A stretch of 64,000 nucleotides of DNA. Origin: Ferribacterium limneticum (lineage in GTDB: Bacteria > Pseudomonadota > Gammaproteobacteria > Burkholderiales > Rhodocyclaceae). The notes below the pieces were generated by a model. The model was not told the origin of the DNA, searched no databases, and saw only the letters and a program-made list of their open reading frames with translations. Of the stretch, positions 15,379 through 23,884 are shown piece after piece (the stretch's first letter is position 1; each line of letters opens with the position of its first letter). Both the position numbers and the translations under genes were made by a program. The stretch spans positions 2,208,001 to 2,272,000 of the forward strand of contig NZ_CP075191.1 in the NCBI RefSeq assembly GCF_020510625.1, in the 5' to 3' direction.

Positions 15379-16527
15379 GTGAGTCAGGCCGGTCTGGCCG
15401 AGGTGTTGGCCACCTTCGGTCCGGCCTATCTTGCCAGCCATGCCTTGCCGCGAGGTGCGGCCAGGGTCTGGCGGGCCATTCTCGCCTGCCGCACGGCGGC
15501 GCTCGGCGGGCATGTCGAATCCTGCGCCGATTGCGGGACGAGTCGGCACGTCTATCATTCCTGCCGCAACCGGCATTGCCCGCGCTGCCAGACACGGACC
15601 AAGGAGGCGTGGCTGGCCGCAAGGCGGCGCGAGGTGCTGCCGGTGCCGTATTTCCATCTGGTGTTCACGCTGCCACATGCGCTCAACGCGCTGATCGGCG
15701 CCGCGCCACGTCGGCTTTACGAGCATCTGTTTGCCGCCACCTCGGCAACGCTCACCGAGTTTGCCGTCAGCCCACGCCATCTGGGTGGAATGCCGGCTTT
15801 CTCGCTGGTGCTGCATACCTGGAAGCAGGATCTCGGGCGGCATGTCCATGTTCATGCCCTGGTGGCCGGTGGGGCGCTCTCCGATCGCGGGGAATGGATC
15901 TGTCCGAAGAAGGGGTTCCTGTTTCCGGTACGGGCACTCTCGAAAGTCTTTCGTGGCAAGTTCATCGCCGGTCTCGATGACTTGCGCCGGCAGGGGCATC
16001 TGCCCGACTTTCTCGAACCCTTAGTCTGGCAACATCTCAAGCAAGGCCTCTACGCTCACGACTGGGTGGTCTATGCCAAGCAACCGCTAGGCGGACCGCA
16101 AGCTGTGCTCGACTATCTCGGCCGTTACACGCATCGGGTGGCGATTTCCAACGAGCGCATCATCGGCATCGCCCATGACCACGTGGCTTTCCGGGTACGG
16201 GCCGATGCCGAGGGCAAGAAGCGCGTGCTGCGCCTGGCGGGAAGCGAGTTCATCGCCCGCTTTCTGCTACACGTCCTGCCCAGGGGTTTCAAGCGGATCC
16301 GGCACTATGGCTTGCTCTCGCCGGCAAGAAAGAAAGTCGGGCTGGCTGCCGCCCGCTCGGCGCTGGCCGTGCCGCCGCCGGAAGTAACGATCATTGAATC
16401 GGTGGCGGCATTCTTGCGCCGGGTAGCTCGCCTTGAGTCGATGTGCTGTCCGCATTGTGGAGGGGCGTTTCGGGTAACAGCAACACTGCTGCCGCAGCGC
16501 GGTGCAACGGCCCGAGGACCACCATGA
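15379..16527 (+). CDS. IS91-family transposase (HUH/Y type)
   Basis: The 382-residue protein begins at a GTG seven bases after the recombinase stop. An N-terminal zinc-binding region reads CADCGTSRHVYHSCRNRHC followed by PRCQ. The HUH metal motif is GRHVHVHALVAGG, and the tyrosines lie in DYLGRYTHRV. A second CPHCGG pair sits near the C-terminus. These features define rolling-circle IS91 transposases. Length and domain order look complete, so it may be active. Confidence 0.93.
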   Translation: MSQAGLAEVLATFGPAYLASHALPRGAARVWRAILACRTAALGGHVESCADCGTSRHVYHSCRNRHCPRCQTRTKEAWLAARRREVLPVPYFHLVFTLPHALNALIGAAPRRLYEHLFAATSATLTEFAVSPRHLGGMPAFSLVLHTWKQDLGRHVHVHALVAGGALSDRGEWICPKKGFLFPVRALSKVFRGKFIAGLDDLRRQGHLPDFLEPLVWQHLKQGLYAHDWVVYAKQPLGGPQAVLDYLGRYTHRVAISNERIIGIAHDHVAFRVRADAEGKKRVLRLAGSEFIARFLLHVLPRGFKRIRHYGLLSPARKKVGLAAARSALAVPPPEVTIIESVAAFLRRVARLESMCCPHCGGAFRVTATLLPQRGATARGPP

Positions 16528-16779
16528 AACAGGGTATCCAGCCGTTCTTGCACACTTCGCAGGCGGATGGCCAGGCCATTCTCGGACTGGCTCGTCCTGC
16601 AGTTCGCCAAGGCGCTTTATGGTGCCTACGCGACCCATCAGGGGTGGGGCTGCTCTCCTTGAATCAGCCCCCAACTGTACCCGAAGTGCATCAACTCGCC
16701 GGCTCAAATAATGCCATTCGATTGACTTCAGACAAGCTCTCCTTACAATCCCCATAACCATCGCCCGTCCGGCGGTACA

Positions 16780-16862
16780 GTCCAACGAGGTTTATCCGCC
16801 GATATGACTTCCTGCCTTCTTCAATCTCGTCCGCGTCGGCGGATAAACGCTATTCGTTAGGC
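16780..16862 (-). repeat. Integron attC recombination site 1
   Basis: Read on the plus strand the site starts GTCCAAC (16780-16786) and ends GTTAGGC (16856-16862), both perfect matches to the integron core consensus RYYYAAC / GTTRRRY. Inside are 13-bp perfectly complementary arms, GTTTATCCGCCGA (16790-16802) and TCGGCGGATAAAC (16837-16849). In the folded single strand this makes the hairpin recognised by integron integrases. Its core GCCTAAC (minus strand) is the exact complement of the core that starts cassette A, as expected for a real cassette. Confidence 0.88.
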
Positions 16863-17068
16863 GTCTCAACAACAATGGTTATCTTCACGGTCCTCGTGCA
16901 TACAAGTGACTCGCTAAAGTCAATATCCTTTTCTCGTCTTGACTCTGATAGGTCTTCGCCATCTCGCATCCACCAGTCACCGCCTGCCAATGCCTGAATG
17001 TCGTAAATCTGATCGAGCGAGATTTTTTGACCCTCTTTAAAGCTATACGTCCTTTGCGTCCGTGCCAT
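16850..17068 (-). CDS. Integron cassette A protein (72 aa, unknown function)
   Basis: The ORF lies in a 304-bp cassette spanning 16786-17089 and reads into the attC site, its stop falling inside attC1, as in many cassettes. A GGGAGG box right behind the cassette boundary precedes the ATG. The protein is charged (SFKEGQKISLDQIYD, EDLSESRREKDIDF) and may form a small beta-containing fold. I do not recognise the family. Cassette proteins of this size are often accessory or antiphage/counter-defence factors, but that is speculation here. Confidence 0.75.
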   Translation of the reverse strand: MARTQRTYSFKEGQKISLDQIYDIQALAGGDWWMRDGEDLSESRREKDIDFSESLVCTRTVKITIVVETPNE

Positions 17069-17083
17069 TTCTCAACCTCCCGC

Positions 17084-17141
17084 GCCTAACTCGGCGCTCA
17101 AATCGGACGCCCTGCGGGCGCCGTTTAGCTCTGCGTTAGAA
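17084..17141 (-). repeat. Integron attC recombination site 2
   Basis: On the plus strand it starts GCCTAAC (17084-17090, perfect core) and ends GTTAGAA (17135-17141, 6 of 7). The 58-bp length, the inner GCGCTCAAATCGGACGCC and GGCGCCGTTTAGCTC arms and the short GC loop are typical of the compact attC sites in proteobacterial integrons. On the minus strand its TTCTAAC core pairs exactly with the GTTAGAA that opens cassette B. Confidence 0.88.
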
Positions 17142-17142
17142 G

Positions 17143-17424
17143 TCATGGCCTTGCACATGCGTTATCGGCCATCGCTCTGCACTCAACGGAGCGCGGCCCA
17201 TCAAACCGACCACAATCAGGGTGGGTGCAATTCCTCAGGCCAAGAGGGTCAGGAAGTGCATTCGCCTGCACTCCGTTCGCGGCATCCGGGTTCGCCCCTG
17301 CTTGCAGGTTGCACTCGCCGGGTTTTAGCGAGCAGAACTCACCGCCAACAATCACATATCCGCACATTGCACGGCCTCCGCGCAAAGACCCTCGCACAGT
17401 GCATTTCAGTTTTTCGTTTTCCAT
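17143..17424 (-). CDS. Integron cassette B protein, cysteine-rich (93 aa)
   Basis: The ORF fills a 366-bp cassette (17090-17455) and ends just before attC2. GGAGAAAACG precedes the ATG. The protein has eight cysteines (for example KLKCTVRG, MCGYVIVGGEFC, PGECNL, RNCTHPDCG), which suggests zinc binding or disulphides. A plain family match is not evident. It has the look of the many orphan proteins carried by integron cassettes. Confidence 0.75.
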   Translation of the reverse strand: MENEKLKCTVRGSLRGGRAMCGYVIVGGEFCSLKPGECNLQAGANPDAANGVQANALPDPLGLRNCTHPDCGRFDGPRSVECRAMADNACARP

Positions 17425-17449
17425 CGTTTTCTCCAGTTGACCGTAGAAC

Positions 17450-17512
17450 TTCTAACCCATCGCTCCAGGCGACACGCCGCAAGCGGCGTCCGCCTGAGCT
17501 AGTGCGTTACTC
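17450..17512 (-). repeat. Integron attC recombination site 3, abutting the primase stop codon
   Basis: The plus strand begins TTCTAAC (6 of 7) and ends GTTACTC (5 of 7, the weakest core). The arms CAGGCGACACGCCGC and GCGGCGTCCGCCTG pair with one extra base, the extrahelical feature that gives attC sites their direction. The minus-strand core includes the TAA stop codon of the primase gene. The degenerate outer core suggests this is where the cassettes joined phage DNA. Confidence 0.8.
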
Positions 17513-20365
17513 ACTACCAAAGGTTTCGATGTCATCGCGCTCGTAAATGCGATGGAAGTCCAAGCGATACACGTCCGTGTTACCAAGCGGTGATGCGGCA
17601 AGCTTGGTCGCCCCTTGGTAGCTGCGGAGCGCTTGAACGAACGGCTCAGAGGACGCGAACAGCGGCTTGATCCGGTGGTTGCTGCAGTGGCGCTGATACT
17701 TCATGAATGCACGACGAGCGCTGATCTCGACGGCGTCTGGAAGAACCCCATAGTCGCGGCCAGCAACAAGACGCGCATCATCCGTCGCGTCATCGCACTT
17801 GGACAGGAAAGCCATTGTGCTGAGGACCTGAACAATCTCCGACTTGATCACTGGTGCGATGTCCGAGACCATCTCCGAACTTGGGTTTGTCAGACAGCTG
17901 ATCAAGTCTTCCAGCTCCTTGTTGAACTCCTCGCCAAAGAAGGCGGCAAGTGCACGTTGCAGCAGGCGGATGCCCGTAGCGCAAGCAGCAAGGTTGAATA
18001 CAGGTCTGTCGGACTGCGACGATGCCATGTAAGCCTTGATGAGCGTTTCGTTCTTTTCCAGCTCAGCGTAGAACACCTCTGGCGCGTACTTGAACAGCAC
18101 GGTGTCGATCAATAGACGTCCAACTGAACCAAAGAACTGGGGGTCCTCTACCTGTGAGAAGTAGGCTGACCCTTCGTTCCGATCCTGCTCTGTCAGGCCG
18201 ACGATGATACTTCGATCAACCAAGGCCTTCTGGGACTCCAAGGCTTCAGCGATGTAGCAGACTGGGGCTAGCTGGTAACCTGTCTTGGTCACCACTTGAG
18301 ATTCACCACTATCCTTGGAGACCTTGCCGCGCTCAACCACAAGACCGTTGTAGGCTCCTCGCAGCATCTCTCGCAGCCGGTTCAGGGTTGTGTGAAGCAT
18401 CTCCGTTGGCTTGTACTCGTCCAACCATACTGCCATGAATGAGGTGCCAGTTACGCGGCGCAGCAGCGGAGCCTGAGTAGAGCCGGCCGCGGAGAGCATA
18501 GCTGGTTCCGTTGCATGGAACTGGAAGTGAGCAAAGACCCTCGTAGTCGAGGACTTGCCGGCACTTGCCGAACCATAGACGTGAAGGAGTGGAAACTGGT
18601 TGTACCTATGCCTGAGTAGCGGAGTCAGGAACGTGGCCATGGTCCAGCCCAGCATCTTCGCGACGTTGATCGGCTTGTTGATACGAAACAGGTTGTGGAG
18701 ATCAGCCTTGAGTTGTTCCATGTCCTGCGGCTTCAGGTACTTCTCACCCTCCCTCTTCTCCCCTGAAGGAGGCAGAAGGCGGGGTGCCTTCAGCAGGTCG
18801 GTACCGAATGGGTAATCCTCACTCCCGTAGATCGCGTCCATGAAGGTGTAGGAAATTCCCCGCTTGGACAGCACGCCGTCCGCCGAGACCCAGATCAGGT
18901 CGTACTCTCCCGGACTGTCCGCAACGGGTACCATGTCCAGGCCTTCGTGATTCACAACATAAACCATGCTTGAGTCCTCATTCGCTAAAGTGACGCGACG
19001 AATAACGTCAGTAAGTGCAGCAATCTGTGCATCCGACGCCTGGCAGGCTACGCCGGCACAGGACATTGTCAGCCCTTGAAACCTCGACTTGGACTGAAAG
19101 TAGTCCATTGACAACCTACGGTTGCGGATGAAGCGTCCGTCGATATAGGTGTCAGCCTGATAACCAATAGCTTCCCCTGTGTCCAGGTGCTGCAGGTACC
19201 GGAAGTTATCCATCCCCATGTCGCACACTTTGGAGCGGAAGCCATCCGGAGTCAGCTTGTAGATGCCACTCTGATCCACCGACATACCAAGGGTGATACC
19301 AAGGTTCGACTTGCCGTCTGCGCCAATGTCAGTCGCCTCGCCCACGATCAGATCGACGGCAGGGTGATCCACCAGGGCACGAATCGCTCCAGCGCTGAAG
19401 TCGTAGGTGGGGTTGCCGGCCATGTAATCGAACATGCGCCCCAGTTCCTTCTGCCTCAACCTGAAGGAACCGTACCGGGTACCGTCACCTTGGTGGTTGT
19501 CGCACAGGCCTTCGCAGGCTACAAGGAAGTCGGCGCGGGTTAGGCCAAGGCCATGGGCAGTGATCGCCAGTTGCGTGGCGATCTGCTGGAACCCTATACC
19601 TTCCTTGATCCCCTCACCTCGCATCAGCTGCTCGATGGTCGGAGGGGTTTTGCCTTCGTATTTCGTGAGCAGGTTCGTGTCACGCTTACGATTCACGTTC
19701 TTCTTCAACGCCCGCTCAACCTTGTCCTTCGCTTGCGCAAAGAGCAGCTCCAGCTTGTTGTTGATGACTGGAGGGGCAAGCTGAACGGGTGGTCGAGGAA
19801 CAGAGGTGACCTTGTCATAGTACTCGACAGTCATCTCCAGCGCTTCCTTCGGCGTGATCGGCACCTTGTGCTTGCCGTTACTCCGCAGGAAGTTGGTTAC
19901 GCGCCACATCCGGCCACGCTTCGCCGTATAGACCGAGAGGTCCATCGTGTCGAAGAACATGGAATAGGCCATCTCTTTGTAGATGGCCGGCAGCCCCATA
20001 TAGCCACGTGCGCTTGGCTTGGAGAGGAACACACGCTCAGGGACGACGACGTGGAAGCCCTTGCCACCTGAAGCGTAGATATTGACCGTGTTCAGGTCCA
20101 GTTCGTACTTTTCAACGAGGTGACCAAGGAACTTCTGGACCTGCTCGATCGCTTCATCGATGTCCGCTGAGTCAAAGTCGAGGTAGAAGTCACCCTTGTA
20201 ATGGAGCTTGTCCATCTCCACGTTCGGGTCAGTGAAATCACACTCGACGTCCAGGGCGGTAACGAACTCAGCCTTGCCTCCGGTTTCAAGCGCAGGCCTT
20301 TCGGAAGCGAGCGCAAGTTCCCATGAAGCCTCCTTTTTTGGAGACCAAAAGCAATAAAAAGCCAT
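17507..20365 (-). CDS. Primase-helicase fusion (AEP-type primase plus P-loop ATPase)
   Basis: The N-terminal 200 residues carry archaeo-eukaryotic primase motifs: FYLDFDSAD (catalytic Asp pair about 63-65) and YASGGKGFHVVVP (about 98-109), with a later basic segment. A linker follows, then an ATPase domain with Walker A VYGSASAGKSSTTR (about 615) and AVWLDEYKP as a Walker B-like strand. Phage and plasmid proteins of this design prime and unwind DNA at the replication fork. The 952-residue length fits. The stop codon falls in an attC core, so the cassette block was inserted at or very near its 3' end without obvious loss of protein. Confidence 0.85.
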   Translation of the reverse strand: MAFYCFWSPKKEASWELALASERPALETGGKAEFVTALDVECDFTDPNVEMDKLHYKGDFYLDFDSADIDEAIEQVQKFLGHLVEKYELDLNTVNIYASGGKGFHVVVPERVFLSKPSARGYMGLPAIYKEMAYSMFFDTMDLSVYTAKRGRMWRVTNFLRSNGKHKVPITPKEALEMTVEYYDKVTSVPRPPVQLAPPVINNKLELLFAQAKDKVERALKKNVNRKRDTNLLTKYEGKTPPTIEQLMRGEGIKEGIGFQQIATQLAITAHGLGLTRADFLVACEGLCDNHQGDGTRYGSFRLRQKELGRMFDYMAGNPTYDFSAGAIRALVDHPAVDLIVGEATDIGADGKSNLGITLGMSVDQSGIYKLTPDGFRSKVCDMGMDNFRYLQHLDTGEAIGYQADTYIDGRFIRNRRLSMDYFQSKSRFQGLTMSCAGVACQASDAQIAALTDVIRRVTLANEDSSMVYVVNHEGLDMVPVADSPGEYDLIWVSADGVLSKRGISYTFMDAIYGSEDYPFGTDLLKAPRLLPPSGEKREGEKYLKPQDMEQLKADLHNLFRINKPINVAKMLGWTMATFLTPLLRHRYNQFPLLHVYGSASAGKSSTTRVFAHFQFHATEPAMLSAAGSTQAPLLRRVTGTSFMAVWLDEYKPTEMLHTTLNRLREMLRGAYNGLVVERGKVSKDSGESQVVTKTGYQLAPVCYIAEALESQKALVDRSIIVGLTEQDRNEGSAYFSQVEDPQFFGSVGRLLIDTVLFKYAPEVFYAELEKNETLIKAYMASSQSDRPVFNLAACATGIRLLQRALAAFFGEEFNKELEDLISCLTNPSSEMVSDIAPVIKSEIVQVLSTMAFLSKCDDATDDARLVAGRDYGVLPDAVEISARRAFMKYQRHCSNHRIKPLFASSEPFVQALRSYQGATKLAASPLGNTDVYRLDFHRIYERDDIETFGSE

Positions 20366-20374
20366 GCCGGCCTC

Positions 20375-20893
20375 CTAAGCAAGTCGCAGGTTGTAGTTCG
20401 GGTACAGTGCTCGAAACTTGTTCGGAGGTAGGCAGTAGGTGTTGCCTGCCGAGTAGAAGTCGCTGCGGTTCGCTGTCTTGATCAGGAGGCCGAACGAGAG
20501 CGAGCGCTTGATGGCGCCGTTACGATCCCGTACCGCATCCCACTTCAGCTGCAGGTACGGCGGCACCTGCATGAACACTTTGTAGTTGAAGAGGCGGTTC
20601 GGGATGTGCCCCACCCACTGCTCGTTGCCAGTCACGGTGTCGAAGATCAGCACCTCGGCACCGTACTCGGCTTCAGCATCGAACGCCAAAACCTTGAGCA
20701 TGGTGAGCACTTCTGGATCACGGTGGGTGTTGTCGGGGTTCAGGCCTGTTGGCTGGAACACCACGAAAAGTCGATCCTTGAACGCTGCCTCGAACTGGCA
20801 GTGCCCAAAGGAGCTGAACAGGTCCCGGTCGTGGCCGGGGATCAGAGAGGCGAGGTGTTCAAGGTTCGCGCTCTCACTCAAGAAGTTTGTCAT
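20375..20893 (-). CDS. Hypothetical protein (172 aa)
   Basis: The ATG at 20893 (MTNFLSESANLEHL) is preferred to a TTG two codons upstream. The protein contains long hydrophobic and aromatic strands (KVFMQVPPYLQLKWDAVRD, FGLLIKTANRSDFYSAGN). It ends nine bases before the primase start and is probably part of the replication operon. No family is recognised. Confidence 0.65.
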   Translation of the reverse strand: MTNFLSESANLEHLASLIPGHDRDLFSSFGHCQFEAAFKDRLFVVFQPTGLNPDNTHRDPEVLTMLKVLAFDAEAEYGAEVLIFDTVTGNEQWVGHIPNRLFNYKVFMQVPPYLQLKWDAVRDRNGAIKRSLSFGLLIKTANRSDFYSAGNTYCLPPNKFRALYPNYNLRLA

Positions 20894-20982
20894 CTTCAAA
20901 GCCCCTGTATTTGTTTTTGTCTGGGGTGGTGCGAGGTTGCAAGGTTACGGGAAAGCCTCTGCCGAAGCAATAGGCGTGCCAC

Positions 20983-21393
20983 CTACACCTCGAGTGAGGC
21001 ACGAACGCCGTTCAGGAAGAATCGACCTCGGGTCTCATTTATGAATCGACGCTCGATCATGCTGATGCTGATGCTTTCTGGGCTGAGCCCTGTATCTACA
21101 TAGAACTGCTCCAACCTGGTCCCGATCATCACCGTTAAGTCGCGTTCCAGTTGCAGCTTTTGACGCTTAACCTCTTCCATCATCTCAACTGCTTTCATCG
21201 TTTTCTCCCGTGGTCGATCACTGTAGCCTTTCTTCTCCATTACTTCGGCAACACAGGCCTCCTGATCGGACGTGCCGTCGAGAATGAACTCTCCACCACA
21301 CCTCGTGCAAAGCGCAGGCGCCGTCTGTCCCATGTCGGTCTCGCCACAGAAACTCCACCACTGGCCCGGGGCCAACTTTCTTTTGCATGACAT
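20983..21393 (-). CDS. Hypothetical zinc-ribbon-like protein (136 aa)
   Basis: The ATG at 21393 is preceded by TTTGGAGAAGAGG. The N-terminus has cysteines in SCKRK, SFCGE and a CTRCGGEF pair that resemble a zinc ribbon. A helical middle (VKRQKLQLERDLTVMIGTRL) follows. It lies between the helicase and primase genes. Function unknown. Confidence 0.6.
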   Translation of the reverse strand: MSCKRKLAPGQWWSFCGETDMGQTAPALCTRCGGEFILDGTSDQEACVAEVMEKKGYSDRPREKTMKAVEMMEEVKRQKLQLERDLTVMIGTRLEQFYVDTGLSPESISISMIERRFINETRGRFFLNGVRASLEV

Positions 21394-21407
21394 CCTCTTC
21401 TCCAAAG

Positions 21408-23003
21408 TCACAGACCCAGCGCCTCGCGCAGGTCCTGATAGTTTGTTTGAACCTTGTTCACCAGTTCATCCTTGTCCAGCAGCTGCTCAAGCTTGCGCAC
21501 CTGCAGGGTCTTCTCGGCCACAGCTATACGCACCACGGTGGCGAGGCGCTGACCATCACGATAGACCCGGGCCACGGCCTGCGTGAAGTCCTTGGGGGTC
21601 ACCGGAATTTCGAGGGCAAGGACGTTGTTGCAAACCTCCTGCAGGCCATCAATACCATAGCCCCCTGACGTCGGTTGAATCTGGATGACGCGGCATTTGT
21701 CACTGCCAAGGAAGGTATCGACCGCCCTCTCCTGCTGCTTGGCCGGCACGTCGCCATAGACGGCCACGCCACCATACTTCTTCAGGCGCTCGACCAGGCG
21801 CCGGTTCGTGAGCCGGTAGTTGGCCAGCACCACCAGCTTGCCCTTGTCGCCCAGTTCTTCCATCGTCTCTTCCAGCACCTCGTAACCTGCAGAGACGCAG
21901 GATTCATCCTGGGCAAAGTGATCCCAATTCAGGATGATCTGCTGCAGGTTGTGGTAGAGGGCCTGAACGGACGTGGCGTCGAGCTTTGACCCATCCTTGA
22001 ACTGAAGGAGTTGCTCCTCCGCGAGCTTGCGGTAAAGGGCAAGGTGTTTCGGGTCCAAGTCATAGTAGATCGGCGAGAAGATCGGGGCTGGCAGGTTCGT
22101 CAGCACATCCTCCTTCAGGATGCGCTTCGAGTTGAGTTCGAAGTTTTCCTTCAGGAGATCGAGGTGTCGCCACTCCGTAATGTTGTCGTGGAAATCTCGA
22201 TCGGCCACATGCACATTCTCGAAGTGGTGCAGGTTTCGATAGACCTTCGGGGCTGTGAATTTGCAGTAGCCATAGACGTCCTTCGGCGAGTTCAGCGGCG
22301 TGCCGGTGAGGAGCAGGATGTCCTGGTCTCGTGTGAATTCATACACCTTCTCGTGGTTGTCGCTGCTGATCCCCTTGACTGAGGTGGCTTCATCCACGAT
22401 CAGTACCACTCTCGTATGGTTGAAGGTGGCACAGATGCGCTTGTAGTCCTTCTTGAAGATGGCAAGGGACATCAACACGAAGTCATGTCGCAGGTCCATC
22501 GCTTTGCGCTGCTTCGGTGTCCCTCGGTAGCGCAGGTAGTCAATGGGCTCGCCTGTGTCCTTGAATTTCACCTTGTTGAGCCAGCGGCTCCACGTGTTCA
22601 GAAGGATTGGCGGCATGACCACGATGACATGCTCGACGTCGGTCGTCAGGCCCTTGAACAGGGCGGCATGAGTTGAGGTGGCGGTCTTGCCCGTGCCCGG
22701 GTCCATGTAGTAGCCGGCAGCCGGCTTCGGGGCCAGTTCATTCATGACATCCTGCTGAAACTCGTAAAGCTCAAACGGGAAGTCGTAGTACTGGCGCACC
22801 AGTTCATAGGGTGACATGCAAACTCCGATATTGTTTTTATTTTGGTGGAGTTGCAGGAGCTTGGTGCAGTCCTGCAGCTGCTTGATGGCCTCGCGAAACG
22901 CGGGATCAATGACAGCTTCGTTGCATTGTATAGGGAGCGGACGCTCCCGAAAAGACTGGAGCGCCGCTACCTCGTGCTGCATGTTGGAGATAACGGCGCT
23001 CAT
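21408..23003 (-). CDS. SNF2-like superfamily 2 helicase/ATPase
   Basis: Motifs run in SF2 order: MDPGTGKTATS Walker A (100-110), VVLIVDEATS (DEAT, 205-208), LLLTGTPLN (motif III), and in the second RecA domain IQPTSGGYGIDGL and QAVARVYRDGQR (motif VI). The RDGQ ending is typical of SNF2 translocases. It would act on double-stranded DNA in recombination or replication. The ORF opens at 23003, but an ATG at 22817 (residue 63) has its own CGGAGTTTGC box, so a shorter product without the first 62 residues is possible. Confidence 0.88.
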   Translation of the reverse strand: MSAVISNMQHEVAALQSFRERPLPIQCNEAVIDPAFREAIKQLQDCTKLLQLHQNKNNIGVCMSPYELVRQYYDFPFELYEFQQDVMNELAPKPAAGYYMDPGTGKTATSTHAALFKGLTTDVEHVIVVMPPILLNTWSRWLNKVKFKDTGEPIDYLRYRGTPKQRKAMDLRHDFVLMSLAIFKKDYKRICATFNHTRVVLIVDEATSVKGISSDNHEKVYEFTRDQDILLLTGTPLNSPKDVYGYCKFTAPKVYRNLHHFENVHVADRDFHDNITEWRHLDLLKENFELNSKRILKEDVLTNLPAPIFSPIYYDLDPKHLALYRKLAEEQLLQFKDGSKLDATSVQALYHNLQQIILNWDHFAQDESCVSAGYEVLEETMEELGDKGKLVVLANYRLTNRRLVERLKKYGGVAVYGDVPAKQQERAVDTFLGSDKCRVIQIQPTSGGYGIDGLQEVCNNVLALEIPVTPKDFTQAVARVYRDGQRLATVVRIAVAEKTLQVRKLEQLLDKDELVNKVQTNYQDLREALGL

Positions 23004-23005
23004 GG

Positions 23006-23476
23006 TCAGGCTCGCTTCTTGAACTCGTAAATCTTCGCGGACTGGATGACCTTGGCGGCTTCAGCCTGAGCCTCCTGCGTCACACTCGCCAGATTCAGTT
23101 CCAATCGTTCTGCCGCCGCTCGGGCCTCTTTCCAGACCTCGGCGCCAGCAAGGGTGTAGATCATTGTCTGCTTGTAAGGACGCCGCAGCACCGCATTCAT
23201 GAAGGCCACCGGGCTACAGGTCGTTGCCAATTCGCGAATACCGAAGGTGTTCGACTCGACATCCTCTTCGATGCCAGCCGAGACGTGACCATCCAGCGCG
23301 GTGTAGTGCGCAGTGATACCTTGCACTGTGCCGTCAAGTGCAGCGTAAGCGGCATAGTTGAACAGCCACTGCAGGTTCCACTCAGCGAGACTGGCAGGTG
23401 TGTTCGGCTTGAACTCCTTGCCTGTGAGCTCGCTCTTGAACTCGTAGAACTCAGGGGGTTTTGGTGACCAGATCAT
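23006..23476 (-). CDS. Hypothetical protein (156 aa)
   Basis: Two bases separate its stop from the helicase start. The C-terminal half is a long helix rich in Ala and Glu (ARAAAERLELNLASVTQEAQ), likely a coiled coil. No family is recognised; the close coupling to the helicase suggests a related role. Confidence 0.6.
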   Translation of the reverse strand: MIWSPKPPEFYEFKSELTGKEFKPNTPASLAEWNLQWLFNYAAYAALDGTVQGITAHYTALDGHVSAGIEEDVESNTFGIRELATTCSPVAFMNAVLRRPYKQTMIYTLAGAEVWKEARAAAERLELNLASVTQEAQAEAAKVIQSAKIYEFKKRA

Positions 23477-23853
23477 GCTCGTGCTTTTCTCCTTGCAAGG
23501 TTATAAAACATACCACGTCCAAGTACCATAACGTGTGCCGCATTTGTCATAGGCCGGTTAGTCTCCGCGCAGAAGAAGGCGGAGCGGTCTGTGAAGAAAG
23601 GAGTGGAGGCTTTACTCATGAAAACCTGACCAACTCCAAGTGCTCGAAGCATGGTGCGTGACGTGGTCACTTCATCGTTCAGAACGATGCCCCATGCGCT
23701 ATTGATGCTGCCGATCAAGGTGTGATTCATGAAGTTCACATCCTCCAGCGTCAGGCCTTCAGCGTGAGCAACAACTTGCCCAGCAAAGGAACCCTCAATA
23801 GCGCGAACCTGCCACGTTTTTTCATCCTGCTTAAAGCTAATTTCGAATCGCAT
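23473..23853 (-). CDS. Hypothetical protein (126 aa)
   Basis: Overlaps the following gene by four bases (ATGA). The sequence looks alpha/beta with a hydrophobic C-terminus (AAHVMVLGRGMFYNLARRK). No family is recognised. Confidence 0.6.
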   Translation of the reverse strand: MRFEISFKQDEKTWQVRAIEGSFAGQVVAHAEGLTLEDVNFMNHTLIGSINSAWGIVLNDEVTTSRTMLRALGVGQVFMSKASTPFFTDRSAFFCAETNRPMTNAAHVMVLGRGMFYNLARRKARA

Positions 23854-23884
23854 CTAATTCTTCTCCGTGTTACCTGCTGAGGTA

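Larger units (their letters stand above)
14323..16672 (+). mobile_element. IS91-family insertion element with companion tyrosine recombinase (ends approximate)
   Basis: The element carries a tyrosine recombinase followed by an IS91-type HUH transposase, a known pairing in a branch of this family. Near its left limit is a perfect 9-bp inverted repeat, CTGTCGCCT (14323-14331) and AGGCGACAG (14361-14369). Near its right limit is GGGGCTG / CAGCCCC (16646-16671). IS91-family elements move by rolling-circle transposition and make no target duplication, so exact ends cannot be fixed from one copy. It is transcribed opposite to the surrounding phage genes and sits beside integron cassettes. Confidence 0.8.

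Noticed and set aside
16443..16757. Plus-strand frame between the transposase and the first attC site
   Set aside because: Overlaps the transposase end and has no start signal; more likely part of the insertion element end.
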